A DNA stretch of 64,000 nucleotides from Propionispira arboris (GCF_900109225.1 NZ_FNZK01000003.1:207218-271217); one strand, 5' to 3'. Shown: positions 46,501 through 55,633, numbered from the stretch's first letter. The notes: generated by a model not told the origin, from the sequence alone. Program-made: numbers and translations.

Positions 46501-47018
46501 GGTAACTCTGTACCAGGAAGATGATGATCCGTAATGATGATATCGATCTTTCCTTCAACTGTTGCAACTTCTTCCAATGCACTAATGCCACAATCGACTG
46601 ATATTAAAAGTTTTGTGCCCTCGTCATAAAGCTGTTTTAAAGCTTCGGTATTAAATCCATAGCCTTCTGCCTGACGATCCGGTATATAATAATCGACACT
46701 GGCTCCCAGCCTTTTAAGGGTTCGAACCAATAATGCAGTCGCCGTAATTCCGTCCACATCATAATCACCGTACACCGTTATGTGTTCCTGTTGAACAATC
46801 GCGCTTTGAATCCGCTTTACCGCGATTGTCATACCTTTTAATAAAAAAGCGTTTTCAAAAGATTGCTTTTCACTATGTAAAAATTCATCGGCCGCCACGG
46901 GGTCTGTGATACCACGATGCAATAATACACCTGCAATTGTTTCTGATATCTGTAAACTCGCCGCCAGTTCTCCTCTGATTTTTATATTACTATCCATAAA
47001 ATTCCATTTTTTTTGCAT
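43518..47018 (-). CDS. recJ: RecJ exonuclease fused to a degenerate RecQ-like helicase region
   Basis: A single-strand 5'-3' exonuclease with an unusual 1166 residues. The DHH phosphoesterase core (about 1-440) has VYGDYDVDGITATALL, LLISVDCGIS, IIITDHHLPG and SCRSIRGFHMYEAL with FGGHAQAAG. An OB-like domain follows (to about 565). From about 715 to 1030 the sequence resembles RecQ: VVYPLRSFVNDSYHRLK, LLVTPEFL, AFYHAGLT, and IRHVVQYELPFHKVSFQQHI. But the P-loop is absent, the DEAH box reads AECQ, and the arginine motif reads IEKAERDD. This part probably binds DNA or partners without ATP hydrolysis. A VCVAC pair lies at about 600. Confidence 0.88.
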   Translation of the reverse strand: MQKKWNFMDSNIKIRGELAASLQISETIAGVLLHRGITDPVAADEFLHSEKQSFENAFLLKGMTIAVKRIQSAIVQQEHITVYGDYDVDGITATALLVRTLKRLGASVDYYIPDRQAEGYGFNTEALKQLYDEGTKLLISVDCGISALEEVATVEGKIDIIITDHHLPGTELPKVLAIINPKQLDCKYPDKNLAGVGVAFKVCQALWKTIKNISFVEDLDIVTLGTVADIVPLLGENRLIVKRGLEELNHSKNIGIKALVQICNLSDKKIDTGHVGFMLAPRLNAAGRLDSALIGVELLLSEDENQVNNIAKQLDDENVKRQVVEKEILAKVEQLLTQIDITQEKVLLLSGENWHTGVIGIVASRIVEKYYKPVLIIGVHDGVGKGSCRSIRGFHMYEALFACQDLLEAFGGHAQAAGLTVKPANIPELRKRLNQLAAERLTEQDYIPVLDIEENLNVRDVNRVFLDELSCLEPYGMGNPRPTFACDNVELFDIRQIGKEGTHLRFKLTQDKVQATALAWNMGEEAERLKQVNTADIAFQPELNEWQGHVSIQLKTQAIRTYEKKSTDLDLFYEENSQPSSNCKESLPVQQFFTKIEGSVCVACQTAIRGLAIGDVANVIVEQNQVFICTQEKQKIGFLRAEIAQALINPIKQGLLYKAQIMAIHAAQDTMLVVHVLVFQYKLKNYDAAKYKNITMDEVRNVLTWAANGPALISDTLHNLQNNRNTLFIAEHTLQQESIQVYAAFQAINQHKLTIVVYPLRSFVNDSYHRLKMQMTKLDLTVYKGTGLLPIHERACLLEALYNQTIDLLLVTPEFLETHLSFLQAGKAIGFFVVAECQYLLQNDGHSFYKNMELFLRVLNKPLVLAVTKQVRSTELEHIKKCLFIETVLCGEHSVGNLQFIDNRNEKFKINYLKSILEKKEQMLIFVNSRQKAWEVASKLRSQYPNIAFYHAGLTDLWCDKIEQWFQTGKIQAIITTNSCSERFSLPNIRHVVQYELPFHKVSFQQHIEKAERDDEVGTVHVLFGEKDVSVNQLILAGRAPGRTTVGKVYLILKENKTAQGRVAMTCQQIAVTFNQRYHEMIAEFCVELCLLILEELNLIWRETLPEGDVISFQVQPEMKLDLMQAPSYAEGINEEADFNDFKHEIMNMSKNNVLTSINKPLYPDN

Positions 47019-47128
47019 GCAGGCAGTCCCTTTCACTTTATCTAAAATATAAATTCAACGTATAAACTATCGTTAACTTATAAACATTCGTGATATTTTC
47101 CTAAAAATCCTTTTCACCATGAATAAAA

Positions 47129-47160
47129 ATAAAACACAGGCGATAACACCTGTGTTTTAT
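47129..47160 (-). terminator. Terminator after secF
   Basis: ATAAAACACAGG and CCTGTGTTTTAT arms around an eight-base loop, 20 bases past the secF stop. It separates secDF from recJ. Confidence 0.9.
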
Positions 47161-47179
47161 AAAAATCATATTATTTTAT

Positions 47180-48097
47180 TTATTTTGCCGTAGCTTCTTT
47201 TTGTTTTGCCCGTTTCGCTTCAGCCCAGCCCCTAAATGTGACCCACAGTGGGCTTGCGATAAAGATAGATGAATATGCCCCGCAGGTAAAACCAATTAAA
47301 AGTGCAAAGGCAAAATCTTTCGTTGTATCTCCACCGAAATAATACAATGCTAATGTCGTAAATAGTACTGTACATACGGTATAAATAGAACGCGTCAACG
47401 TTTGATAAATGCTTGTATTAGCAAGTTCATCAATATTGCCGCCTTTTCTAAAGTGCAGCTTCAAATTTTCACGAATTCGGTCGAAAATAACAATTGTATC
47501 ATTAACTGAATAACCAACGATTGTCATAAGTGCCGCTACAAAAGAAGAATCCACTTGTTTTTGCATAAGTGAAAAAACACTCAATACAATCAAAATATCA
47601 TGTACTAAAGCGAGTACCGCAGCAATCCCAAATCTAAACTCAAACCGATAAGAAATATACAATACAATAAGCAGCCATGAAAGCAGAGTTGCCCATAAAG
47701 CCTGTATCATAAGTTCCGACCCCATTGTGGAGCCTACTTTTTCCTCACGCAGCACGTTATAAGTACCCAGAGAATCTTTTAACGAAGCCATAACCGCTTT
47801 ACGATCATTTTCTTCCAAATCCACCGTTCGTATCATAACATTTTGTGAAACAGCCGCACTGCTGTCTTCACCAGCCAGCTGAATTGTACTATTGTCTAAT
47901 TTATACGTTTTAAGAACATCGCGCACATCCATAATAGATACAGGTTTATCAAATCTTAAATCGATGATTGTACCACCTGTAAAATCGATCCCCAAATTAA
48001 AACCTCGCGTAAACATACAGATGATCCCCGGAATAATAATCACAAGAGAAATGATGTACCACCATTTTCGTTTGCCGATAATATCAATTTTTTGCAT
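47180..48097 (-). CDS. secF: Protein translocase subunit SecF
   Basis: A partner of SecD that uses the proton gradient to help protein export. Six hydrophobic segments are visible. The family's FNLGIDFTGGTIIDLRF is at about residue 32 and ALMTIVGYSVNDTIVIFDRI at about 190. It has 305 residues. The start overlaps the secD end by 14 bases, so translation is coupled. Confidence 0.96.
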   Translation of the reverse strand: MQKIDIIGKRKWWYIISLVIIIPGIICMFTRGFNLGIDFTGGTIIDLRFDKPVSIMDVRDVLKTYKLDNSTIQLAGEDSSAAVSQNVMIRTVDLEENDRKAVMASLKDSLGTYNVLREEKVGSTMGSELMIQALWATLLSWLLIVLYISYRFEFRFGIAAVLALVHDILIVLSVFSLMQKQVDSSFVAALMTIVGYSVNDTIVIFDRIRENLKLHFRKGGNIDELANTSIYQTLTRSIYTVCTVLFTTLALYYFGGDTTKDFAFALLIGFTCGAYSSIFIASPLWVTFRGWAEAKRAKQKEATAK

Positions 48098-49328
48098 TAT
48101 TATTCACCACCTCAGTTGGACTTGATGCACCATAAATCGTTGGATTCTTAAATAAATTCGCTCCAAATAACAGTTTTAACATATATTGGGTAAAAGTCGT
48201 TGCTGTAAATAGACTTAAGACTGTACCAAGACCCAATGTAATAGCAAACCCTTTAACCGTGCCTGTTCCAAAAAAGAACAAAACAGCTGAAGCCAGAATA
48301 GTCGTCATATGAGAATCCAAGATTGTCATAAACGCACGCTTAAAACCAGCATCCATTGACATACGCAATGTTTTACCGAAACGATACTCTTCTTTAAAAT
48401 GTTCAAAAATTAGAACATTTGCATCAACCGCCATCCCAATTGACAGGATAATCCCGGCAACCCCTGGAAGTGTCAGCGTTGCATCCAGCATCTTCAATAA
48501 AAAGAGCAGCATAATTACATAGGCCATTAAGCTAATATCGGCAACAAGTCCCGGTAACCGATAAAATAAAACCATAAATAAAATAACTGCACCAATCCCG
48601 ATCGCAAAAGCAAATTCGCTCTTATCTTTCGAATCTTGTCCAAGTGTCGGACCTACAGTTCTTGTTTCAATGATATTTACTTTAACTGGCAATGAGCCTG
48701 AACGAAGCAATATTGCTAAATTCTGTGCTTCTTCCAGTGTTCTAGAACCAGTGATGACGGCTTTACCACCAGTAATTGCTTCCTTAACATTCGGTGCTGT
48801 GAGCACTTCTTTATCAAGGAGGATTGCAATTTTCTTACCAATATTCTTGCTTGTCAGATCAGCAAACTTCTCACTGCCTTCAGCACTAAATTCCAGTGAA
48901 ACCAAATTTTGATTTGATTGATCAATTTGCGCCTGCGCATCTTTTAAATCCGTACCGTTCATGACTGTATTACCAGCTTCATCCTGAAATTCCAGCATAG
49001 CTGTTTTTCCCAGAACCTGAATTGCTTTATCTGGATCTTTAATCCCTGGCAATTCAACAATAATACGTTTTTCGCCTTCACGCTGTATTACTGGCTCAGT
49101 AAGTCCCAGTTCATTTACACGCTTTTCAATGATTTTGACTACACGCTGCATAGCATCTTCATTTACCTTTGCTTCTGGTGTATCTACAGCTTCGAGAACA
49201 ACATGTGTTCCGCCCTGTAAGTCAAGACCTTGTCTGATCGAATACGCCAACGGCGATATGTAAAAACTAAATATGCCGATAATCGCAAGAACGACAACCA
49301 AAAGCTTAATGAAATTATCTTTCCTCAA
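48084..49328 (-). CDS. secD: Protein translocase subunit SecD
   Basis: Works with SecF and YajC at the Sec channel. One N-terminal span, LRQGLDLQGGTHVVLEA-like P1 start, a large outside domain (about 50-240) with RIIVELPGIKDPDKA, and five C-terminal spans with AGIILSIGMAVDANVLIFEH. I chose a TTG at 49328 since GGAGG lies nine bases ahead, giving MRKDNFIKL and 414 residues; the frame is open eleven codons further with only a TTG and no ribosome site. Confidence 0.93.
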   Translation of the reverse strand: MRKDNFIKLLVVVLAIIGIFSFYISPLAYSIRQGLDLQGGTHVVLEAVDTPEAKVNEDAMQRVVKIIEKRVNELGLTEPVIQREGEKRIIVELPGIKDPDKAIQVLGKTAMLEFQDEAGNTVMNGTDLKDAQAQIDQSNQNLVSLEFSAEGSEKFADLTSKNIGKKIAILLDKEVLTAPNVKEAITGGKAVITGSRTLEEAQNLAILLRSGSLPVKVNIIETRTVGPTLGQDSKDKSEFAFAIGIGAVILFMVLFYRLPGLVADISLMAYVIMLLFLLKMLDATLTLPGVAGIILSIGMAVDANVLIFEHFKEEYRFGKTLRMSMDAGFKRAFMTILDSHMTTILASAVLFFFGTGTVKGFAITLGLGTVLSLFTATTFTQYMLKLLFGANLFKNPTIYGASSPTEVVNNNAKN

Positions 49329-49421
49329 CTGTTTATCCCTCCAATATTTTTCCAATCTCAACCATACGTTTCTATTATAGACGTCACATTATACGTATGT
49401 CAATTCACCAAATGCAGCTAT

Positions 49422-49772
49422 TTATACAGCAGCTTCTGCTTTTTTTATAAAAGCAATGACTTCTTTAAGCACATCCTCTTTACTTAAAGAATCCGTTTGT
49501 ATATATAAATCGGCATGTGCCTTCGCATCACTTAAGCGTTCGTGCTGAGCTATCAGACGACTTTCATCCCAGTAAACGATGCGGCGTTTTTTGATGGCGG
49601 CAAGACTGGCATCGATCATAATCAAAATATCCGGATGATGTTTATTCCAGAATTTTTTAATACAGGAATGTTCTTGCGCCACATTGTACGCATTAAAACC
49701 AGCCTCTTTCAAATTTGTAACCAATGTGGTTTTACCTGAAGCGCATACTCCAACCACAGCTATAAGTGACAT
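49422..49772 (-). CDS. Small P-loop NTPase of unknown function
   Basis: 116 residues with a Walker A motif right at the start (AVVGVCASGKTTLVTNL). HPDILIMIDASLAAIKKRR may act as a Walker B-like and lid segment. This is the outline of a small nucleotide kinase, but no substrate motif is recognised. It lies between secD and the phosphatase gene, 18 bases from the latter, and is probably in the same transcript. Confidence 0.75.
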   Translation of the reverse strand: MSLIAVVGVCASGKTTLVTNLKEAGFNAYNVAQEHSCIKKFWNKHHPDILIMIDASLAAIKKRRIVYWDESRLIAQHERLSDAKAHADLYIQTDSLSKEDVLKEVIAFIKKAEAAV

Positions 49773-49790
49773 AATAAAGCATCTCCTAAC

Positions 49791-50498
49791 CTACACTGGA
49801 TAAGTAATACTTACGTGTCCGATCTTGTTGATCTCTTGTTGATCGCATATCCCCATAACTACTACAGTCATATCATCACCTGGTTTATCGTGGTCCATTC
49901 GCAAAGCATACTCTAGAATGCTTTTAGCGATAAAATCAACATCTTCCACAGCATTGTCTTCGATTATTTTCAAAATATAAGATAATTCTGCCTGTGGTCC
50001 GCCTCTTTTTCGACCTGCGGCCTGTATACCATCCGTATAAGAAACAATTAACATTCCTGCTGCCAGTGGCAGTTCATAAATTAAAGGTTTCATATGCCGA
50101 TGTACCCCGATCGGGTTGACATCATCGTCATATACCGTTTGATAATCATCTGTCTTCACAATAACAGGACAATTAGAATTACGGCTGATCACTATTGTTT
50201 CCGTTTCCAGATCGGCGCTAAGCACCGTCAAAGTACACGAAACTTTTTTATCTTTCATTGCATACAAATAATCATGAACAGCTCTGGCCACGGCTCCATC
50301 ACGTGCCCCGTCGGCAATCAAAGATACAGCTTTATGAATTACCCAGCTGCTCGTATGATGCGCTGAAAGGCCGCTTCCCTGTCCATCAGCCAAAATAGCA
50401 GATATGCCTCCATGCGGCCGTTCGGCAAATTCACAACCATCACCAGAATAATCCACGGCATATTTCGAAGTTTTTGCGATTGCCATTTTTATTTCCAT
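49791..50498 (-). CDS. PP2C/SpoIIE-like protein phosphatase
   Basis: A compact, 235-residue metal-dependent Ser/Thr phosphatase domain without extra sensor domain. The metal aspartates are in DYSGDG, AILADGQGSG (about residue 37), LIVSYTDGIQ (about 152) and DKPGDDMTVVV (about 212). SpoIIE and RsbU belong to this family, but there is no partner anti-sigma gene here. GGAG precedes the ATG. It follows the cyclo-ligase gene after a strong hairpin. Confidence 0.83.
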   Translation of the reverse strand: MEIKMAIAKTSKYAVDYSGDGCEFAERPHGGISAILADGQGSGLSAHHTSSWVIHKAVSLIADGARDGAVARAVHDYLYAMKDKKVSCTLTVLSADLETETIVISRNSNCPVIVKTDDYQTVYDDDVNPIGVHRHMKPLIYELPLAAGMLIVSYTDGIQAAGRKRGGPQAELSYILKIIEDNAVEDVDFIAKSILEYALRMDHDKPGDDMTVVVMGICDQQEINKIGHVSITYPV

Positions 50499-50517
50499 AT
50501 CAATCTCCGCCTATCAG

Positions 50518-50556
50518 AAAGAAGGCAAAATGTAAAATTTACATTTTGCCTTCTTT
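50518..50556 (-). terminator. Perfect palindrome / terminator at the end of the cyclo-ligase gene
   Basis: Arms of 19 bases (50518-50536 and 50538-50556) around one central base. The upstream arm encodes the last residues (KEGKM) and stop of the preceding gene, and the downstream arm ends in CTTCTTTC on minus. Confidence 0.8.
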
Positions 50557-51129
50557 AGAATTTATCAAACCACTTGCTGTCAATATCGCATCCATTGAAC
50601 AATCATGTTCTTCAATGGGGACTTTGCTCACGAGTTGACAATCAAATGCAATACCCAAACAAAAAGCTTGTTTTGCCCGCATGATAAAACGGTCATAAAA
50701 AGCTGCGCCCATGCCAAGTCTATAGCCATCCGTATCAAACGCAACGCCTGGTATAATCATCAAATCAATATCCGATGGATTAGCAAACTCCATATTGCAT
50801 GAATTTATCGTTAAGATATCAAAATCACCTTTACTTAATTGATCGACATCAAAAACAAATACCGCGTCCATTAAGCCGTTTTTATCATGAATATAAGGAA
50901 TGCATATTTGTTTACCATCCTGCAGAGCATAACGCATCATTTGATCGGTTTGTACTTCATCCGGCAGTGCTGCATAAAGCATGATACATTGTGCTTTTTT
51001 ATAAACCGGTAAACTTATTAATTGCTCAAATACAAGATCACTTTGTCTATGTACAATTGTTTGACTTAACTTACGGCGTTTTTGTAAAATCAATTTCCGC
51101 AAATTTTTCTTTTCTAAAGCTATTTTCAT
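50539..51129 (-). CDS. 5-formyltetrahydrofolate cyclo-ligase
   Basis: Turns 5-formyl-THF into 5,10-methenyl-THF using ATP. The N-terminal KKNLRKLILQKRRKLS and the ATP/magnesium motif GYRLGMGAAFYDRF (about residue 134) are typical, with MLYAALPDEVQTD at about 50. The frame is open upstream over the end of yajC; the ATG at 51129 is the best fit to the family start but its ribosome site is weak. It has 196 residues. Confidence 0.9.
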   Translation of the reverse strand: MKIALEKKNLRKLILQKRRKLSQTIVHRQSDLVFEQLISLPVYKKAQCIMLYAALPDEVQTDQMMRYALQDGKQICIPYIHDKNGLMDAVFVFDVDQLSKGDFDILTINSCNMEFANPSDIDLMIIPGVAFDTDGYRLGMGAAFYDRFIMRAKQAFCLGIAFDCQLVSKVPIEEHDCSMDAILTASGLINSKEGKM

Positions 51130-51157
51130 TGAATCACAGTTTTCTATGGTATCGTTT

Positions 51158-51442
51158 TTATTTTTTTTCTTGTGAAACATTGGCATTAATCGATGATCTT
51201 GCAACTTCAATTTCAACTTTGTCAGCAATTTTCACAGTGACAATATTATCTTTAATGCTCGTAATCTCACCATAAATACCACCAACTGTCATGATGCGAT
51301 TACCTTTATTGATATTGTCGAGCATCTCTTTACGACGTTTTTGCTCTTTCTTTTGTGGCTTGTATAAAAGAAAGTAAAAAATAATGACCATGATCACAAT
51401 TGGACCATAGGATGCAAGCATTCCCATCATTTCAGGATCCAT
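51158..51442 (-). CDS. yajC: Preprotein translocase subunit YajC
   Basis: A small membrane protein of the SecDF complex. One span at about residues 8-27 (ASYGPIVIMVIIFYFLLYKP) is followed by QKKEQKRRKEMLDNINKGNR and IMTVGGIYGEITSIKDNIVT. It has 94 residues and a good GAAGGAG site. It lies after tgt, the common tgt-yajC order, though secD is separated from it by three other genes. Confidence 0.95.
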   Translation of the reverse strand: MDPEMMGMLASYGPIVIMVIIFYFLLYKPQKKEQKRRKEMLDNINKGNRIMTVGGIYGEITSIKDNIVTVKIADKVEIEVARSSINANVSQEKK

Positions 51443-51522
51443 ATCTACAAAACTCCTTCCAAATTGGTTTAATTAAATATAGCTATAAAAATTAAATTCG
51501 ACAAATTTCATATAGTTCCTGT

Positions 51523-52650
<1,128 letters not shown>

Positions 52651-52791
52651 TCAATTTTGCGGTTTACTCGATCATAAAAACGTGCACCCACAATGTTATG
52701 TTTAAACGCAATTCTCTGTATTTACTAAAATATAGTGTAAACCATTCCGCTCTTTACTAAAACGAAAAACTTTTTCTATACATAATAGAAA

Positions 52792-52820
52792 AGTATAACA
52801 GTAAGTTGCGTTTTTTTCAA
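52792..52820 (-). promoter_or_regulatory. Promoter of tgt
   Basis: TTGAAA (52815-52820) and TATACT (52792-52797) are exactly 17 bases apart on the minus strand. Confidence 0.8.
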
Positions 52821-52865
52821 TCTTTCCGCGAAAGCAAGCTATAATTCAGTTATTTTTCCATAAAC

Positions 52866-52910
52866 AAAAAATAGTTTGCACAGTTTTCAAAACCTGCACA
52901 AACTATTTTT
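52866..52910 (-). terminator. Terminator after the aldo/keto reductase
   Basis: AAAAATAGTTTG and CAAACTATTTTT arms with a T run on either strand. It is downstream of the point where an unshifted reductase frame would end (52969). Confidence 0.85.
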
Positions 52911-53032
52911 TTCTGCGCATAATGGAAGCAATCCGATCAATGTGCTTAACTTTCCTGCCTTTTATTTTTCAACTACGCGAAGGAATTTCCACTTCAAATG
53001 TAGCCGCCACATCCTTTAAATATTTTATAATC

Positions 53033-54109
53033 TCAATATGCTGCGGACAACTTTTTTTCGCACTTTTTGCAACCAATGCAATCTGAGGCCTTTCCGTTTA
53101 CTTTTGTATAATTATCATAATATACTCTTTGTATAGAAAAAGCATTGCTCGCAGACTGTTTTTCCGTATTGTATAAGGCAAAATATTTTGGAATAGCTAT
53201 ATGTTTTGGACAACCATCTACACAATACTGACAGGCTGTACAGGGAATAACAATTGATTCATTAATAATTGCAACAGCCCTATTTAAAATATCGTATTCC
53301 ACTTGTGTAAACGGTTTAAATTCTTGCATATAACCCGTGTTGTCCAACAATTGATCCTGATCAGACATGCCGCTTAACACCATCATAATTCCCTCATGAC
53401 TGGCCACATAGCGAATAGCCCATGAAGGTATTGAAAGATCTGGCTGATAGTCTTTAAATAATTTTGCTGCTTTTGCCGGTACATTTGCCAGCATCCCGCC
53501 CTTTACTGGTTCCATAACAACAATCGGTTTATTATGTTTTCTGGCGACTTCATAGCATCTTCTTGACTGAATGCTTTCATTCTCCCAATCAAGATAATTA
53601 ATCTGCAATTGGACAAAATCCACTTCAGGATGTGTCGTCAATATTTCATCTAATAAATCGGAATTATCATGAAAAGAGAAGCCAATCTGTCTAATTTTCC
53701 CTTCATTCTTCTTCGCTAAAATGAAAGCAAAACTATTAAATTTTTGCGCTGTTGCATAATTTGTCACACCTAAGTTATGCAGCAGATAGTAATCAAAATA
53801 TTCTACACCACATTTTTCTAACTGTTCAGCAAAAATCCGTTCTTGATCCTCCTGCTTTTTCAAAAACATAGTTGGCAGCTTATCAGCTAAGGTAAAGCTG
53901 TCTCTTGGATGACGTTTAACCAAAGCATCCCGAATAGCGATCTCACTTTTTCCGCCATGATACATATAAGCTGTATCAAAATAGGTGAATCCTCTGCTCA
54001 AAAAAGTATCGACCATTTTATTTAATACATCCAGATCAACGTTAGTTGGATCTTCCTTACTTTGTACTGGCAGGCGCATGAAACCAAAGCCTAATTTTTT
54101 TGTTTGCAT
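53033..54109 (-). CDS. Ferredoxin-domain aldo/keto reductase, C-terminus frameshifted
   Basis: An aldo/keto reductase with an added 4Fe-4S region. It starts [16 protein letters not shown], with the catalytic tyrosine in [16 protein letters not shown] and a lysine in FTLADKLPT. The first cluster motif [14 protein letters not shown] (about residue 297) is complete. The second begins [10 protein letters not shown] but stops early at SAAY. Removing one A from the A7 run (53052-53058) would give [15 protein letters not shown] and end at 52969, a full motif. The frame is thus damaged, wrongly sequenced, or bypassed. It is downstream of the metallophosphoesterase gene and shares its promoter. Confidence 0.85.
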   Translation of the reverse strand: MQTKKLGFGFMRLPVQSKEDPTNVDLDVLNKMVDTFLSRGFTYFDTAYMYHGGKSEIAIRDALVKRHPRDSFTLADKLPTMFLKKQEDQERIFAEQLEKCGVEYFDYYLLHNLGVTNYATAQKFNSFAFILAKKNEGKIRQIGFSFHDNSDLLDEILTTHPEVDFVQLQINYLDWENESIQSRRCYEVARKHNKPIVVMEPVKGGMLANVPAKAAKLFKDYQPDLSIPSWAIRYVASHEGIMMVLSGMSDQDQLLDNTGYMQEFKPFTQVEYDILNRAVAIINESIVIPCTACQYCVDGCPKHIAIPKYFALYNTEKQSASNAFSIQRVYYDNYTKVNGKASDCIGCKKCEKKLSAAY

Positions 54110-54151
54110 ACAAACATCCCCTTCAAAATTCTGTTGTTTTAGCGGAGTGCA

Positions 54152-55480
54152 TTACACATTTTTTGTTATCTCCACATGATCAATTTCTTCACCCGATGGT
54201 AAAAATGACTGTAATCGCAAAACTTTTTCATCAACCTCTAATGTCATATAATTATCCGTTTCTGGCTGTGGAGCAACTACCTTGTCAAAAGGATGATCTC
54301 CCCATAGATTCGGATAACGGACATTCCCCGCGACCCCGGTAAGAATATAAAGTGGTCCACGCTCATCCGGCTGGAAATTATATAAGCGCTCACGACGACG
54401 ATACGTATGAAGATGTCCCGTAAGTACCACATCAATGTTATATTCATCAAATAATGGCATCCAATCTTTTCCAATATCTGATATACCGGATTGTCTATCA
54501 CTTTGCCGTGTTTTAAATTTATAAATCAATACATCTTTATGCATTAAAACGACCTTCCATTTTTTCGTGGTCTGCGTAAGATCGTTCACAAACCATTCTT
54601 TTTGAATTTCAAATAGTCCCGGCTGAAACTGCTCCATTTCATCAAACTGCGTATTTAAAACAATAAAATGTACCGATCCATAGTCAAAAGAATAAAACTG
54701 GTTCTGTCTTTCAGGAAAGCCATTTTGCGGCAAAGAAAAAAGATGGAGATACGCCTCCGGCATCCGAACTTTCCAATCCAGATTATATGTTTCATGATTT
54801 CCCAAAAGCGGTACGAGCGGAATTCTATCTATAATACCAGCAACCCCGTCAAACCAAGCCCGCCATTGGGTATGGTCTTCACCATTATCGACCAAATCGC
54901 CCATATTAACAAAAAATGCCGCATCAGGATTCGCTTTTTGAGCAAATTGTGCAAGATTTTTCCAATCACTATAATCACTCGACTGTGAATCTGGAAAAAT
55001 CAAAGCTTTAAAGGCGCGCCCAGCATCGGTTTTTAAAGCATGCCAATCACTACGCTTGTTGTCATCACCAACGCGATATTCGTATTCTTCACCCGGGTTT
55101 AAATTATCTAATTCTGCCACGTGTATATAAGTCGTTGTTTTATCATCAGAAAATTCCTCATCCGTTGCGGTACTTGATTTTAGCGCAGCTTCTCCTTTTG
55201 TACGATATTCTACAACAGCCGCCTTTTCAGGAAACTCAGACTGCCACATAATTGTCCGTGAAACCGCACTATCCTTTGTAATAATCTGTCGAACCGCGAC
55301 CGCATCCATCTCCCCCATCGGCAAATAATGACCTGCCATTGTTTTTGCTGATTGAATCGTCTGCTGTGACCAGGATCGAACCTCTGATAAAAATGTATAC
55401 ACCCCAGCAGCTCCTACAAGAATTCCACTCATAAGCTTAACAAATTTACGCCGGGATAATTTGTTGTTTTCTATATTCAT
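54152..55480 (-). CDS. Tat-exported purple-acid-phosphatase-like metallophosphoesterase
   Basis: 442 residues. The twin-arginine signal is SRRKFVKLMSGILVGAAGVY (about 9-28), implying folded export, likely with its metals. A fibronectin-like N-terminal domain follows (about 50-150, TYIHVAELDNLNPGEEYEYR), as in purple acid phosphatases. The metallophosphoesterase core has LIFPDSQSSDY, FFVNMGDLVDNGEDH, LVPLLGNHETY, LMHKDVLIYK and VVLTGHLHTYRR. The first metal motif is D-x-Q rather than D-x-H/Y, seen in some members. The substrate is unknown. It is the first gene after the MerR-type promoter. Confidence 0.88.
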   Translation of the reverse strand: MNIENNKLSRRKFVKLMSGILVGAAGVYTFLSEVRSWSQQTIQSAKTMAGHYLPMGEMDAVAVRQIITKDSAVSRTIMWQSEFPEKAAVVEYRTKGEAALKSSTATDEEFSDDKTTTYIHVAELDNLNPGEEYEYRVGDDNKRSDWHALKTDAGRAFKALIFPDSQSSDYSDWKNLAQFAQKANPDAAFFVNMGDLVDNGEDHTQWRAWFDGVAGIIDRIPLVPLLGNHETYNLDWKVRMPEAYLHLFSLPQNGFPERQNQFYSFDYGSVHFIVLNTQFDEMEQFQPGLFEIQKEWFVNDLTQTTKKWKVVLMHKDVLIYKFKTRQSDRQSGISDIGKDWMPLFDEYNIDVVLTGHLHTYRRRERLYNFQPDERGPLYILTGVAGNVRYPNLWGDHPFDKVVAPQPETDNYMTLEVDEKVLRLQSFLPSGEEIDHVEITKNV

Positions 55481-55602
55481 AGCTGACTATTCCACCTTAA
55501 TTTCACTTCCAAACTACGTCGTGGTAATTTATAATGAATTTTTATAAAAATGTGTACATAAGAATTGCGAAACAAAAGATGTCGTATATTTTTTATATCT
55601 CT

Positions 55603-55633
55603 ATCCTACCACTTAGAGTTCAGTCTAAGTCAA
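55603..55633 (-). promoter_or_regulatory. MerR-type promoter with operator dyad
   Basis: On the minus strand TTGACT (55628-55633) and TAGGAT (55603-55608) are 19 bases apart, the overlong spacing of MerR-controlled promoters. The spacer holds the dyad ACTTAGACTGAACTCTAAGT (55611-55630). This form, CTTGAC followed by TTAGA...TCTAAG, is typical of MerR-family activators that control oxidoreductase genes. It would drive the metallophosphoesterase and the reductase. No merR gene is in the window. Confidence 0.75.

Noticed and set aside
53052..53058. Programmed -1 frameshift at the A-AAA-AAG heptamer in the aldo/keto reductase
   Set aside because: The heptamer is in the right phase, but a -1 slip reads VVRSILRL and then a stop. 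It does not restore the cysteine motif. Only removal of one A (or a +1 move) does.
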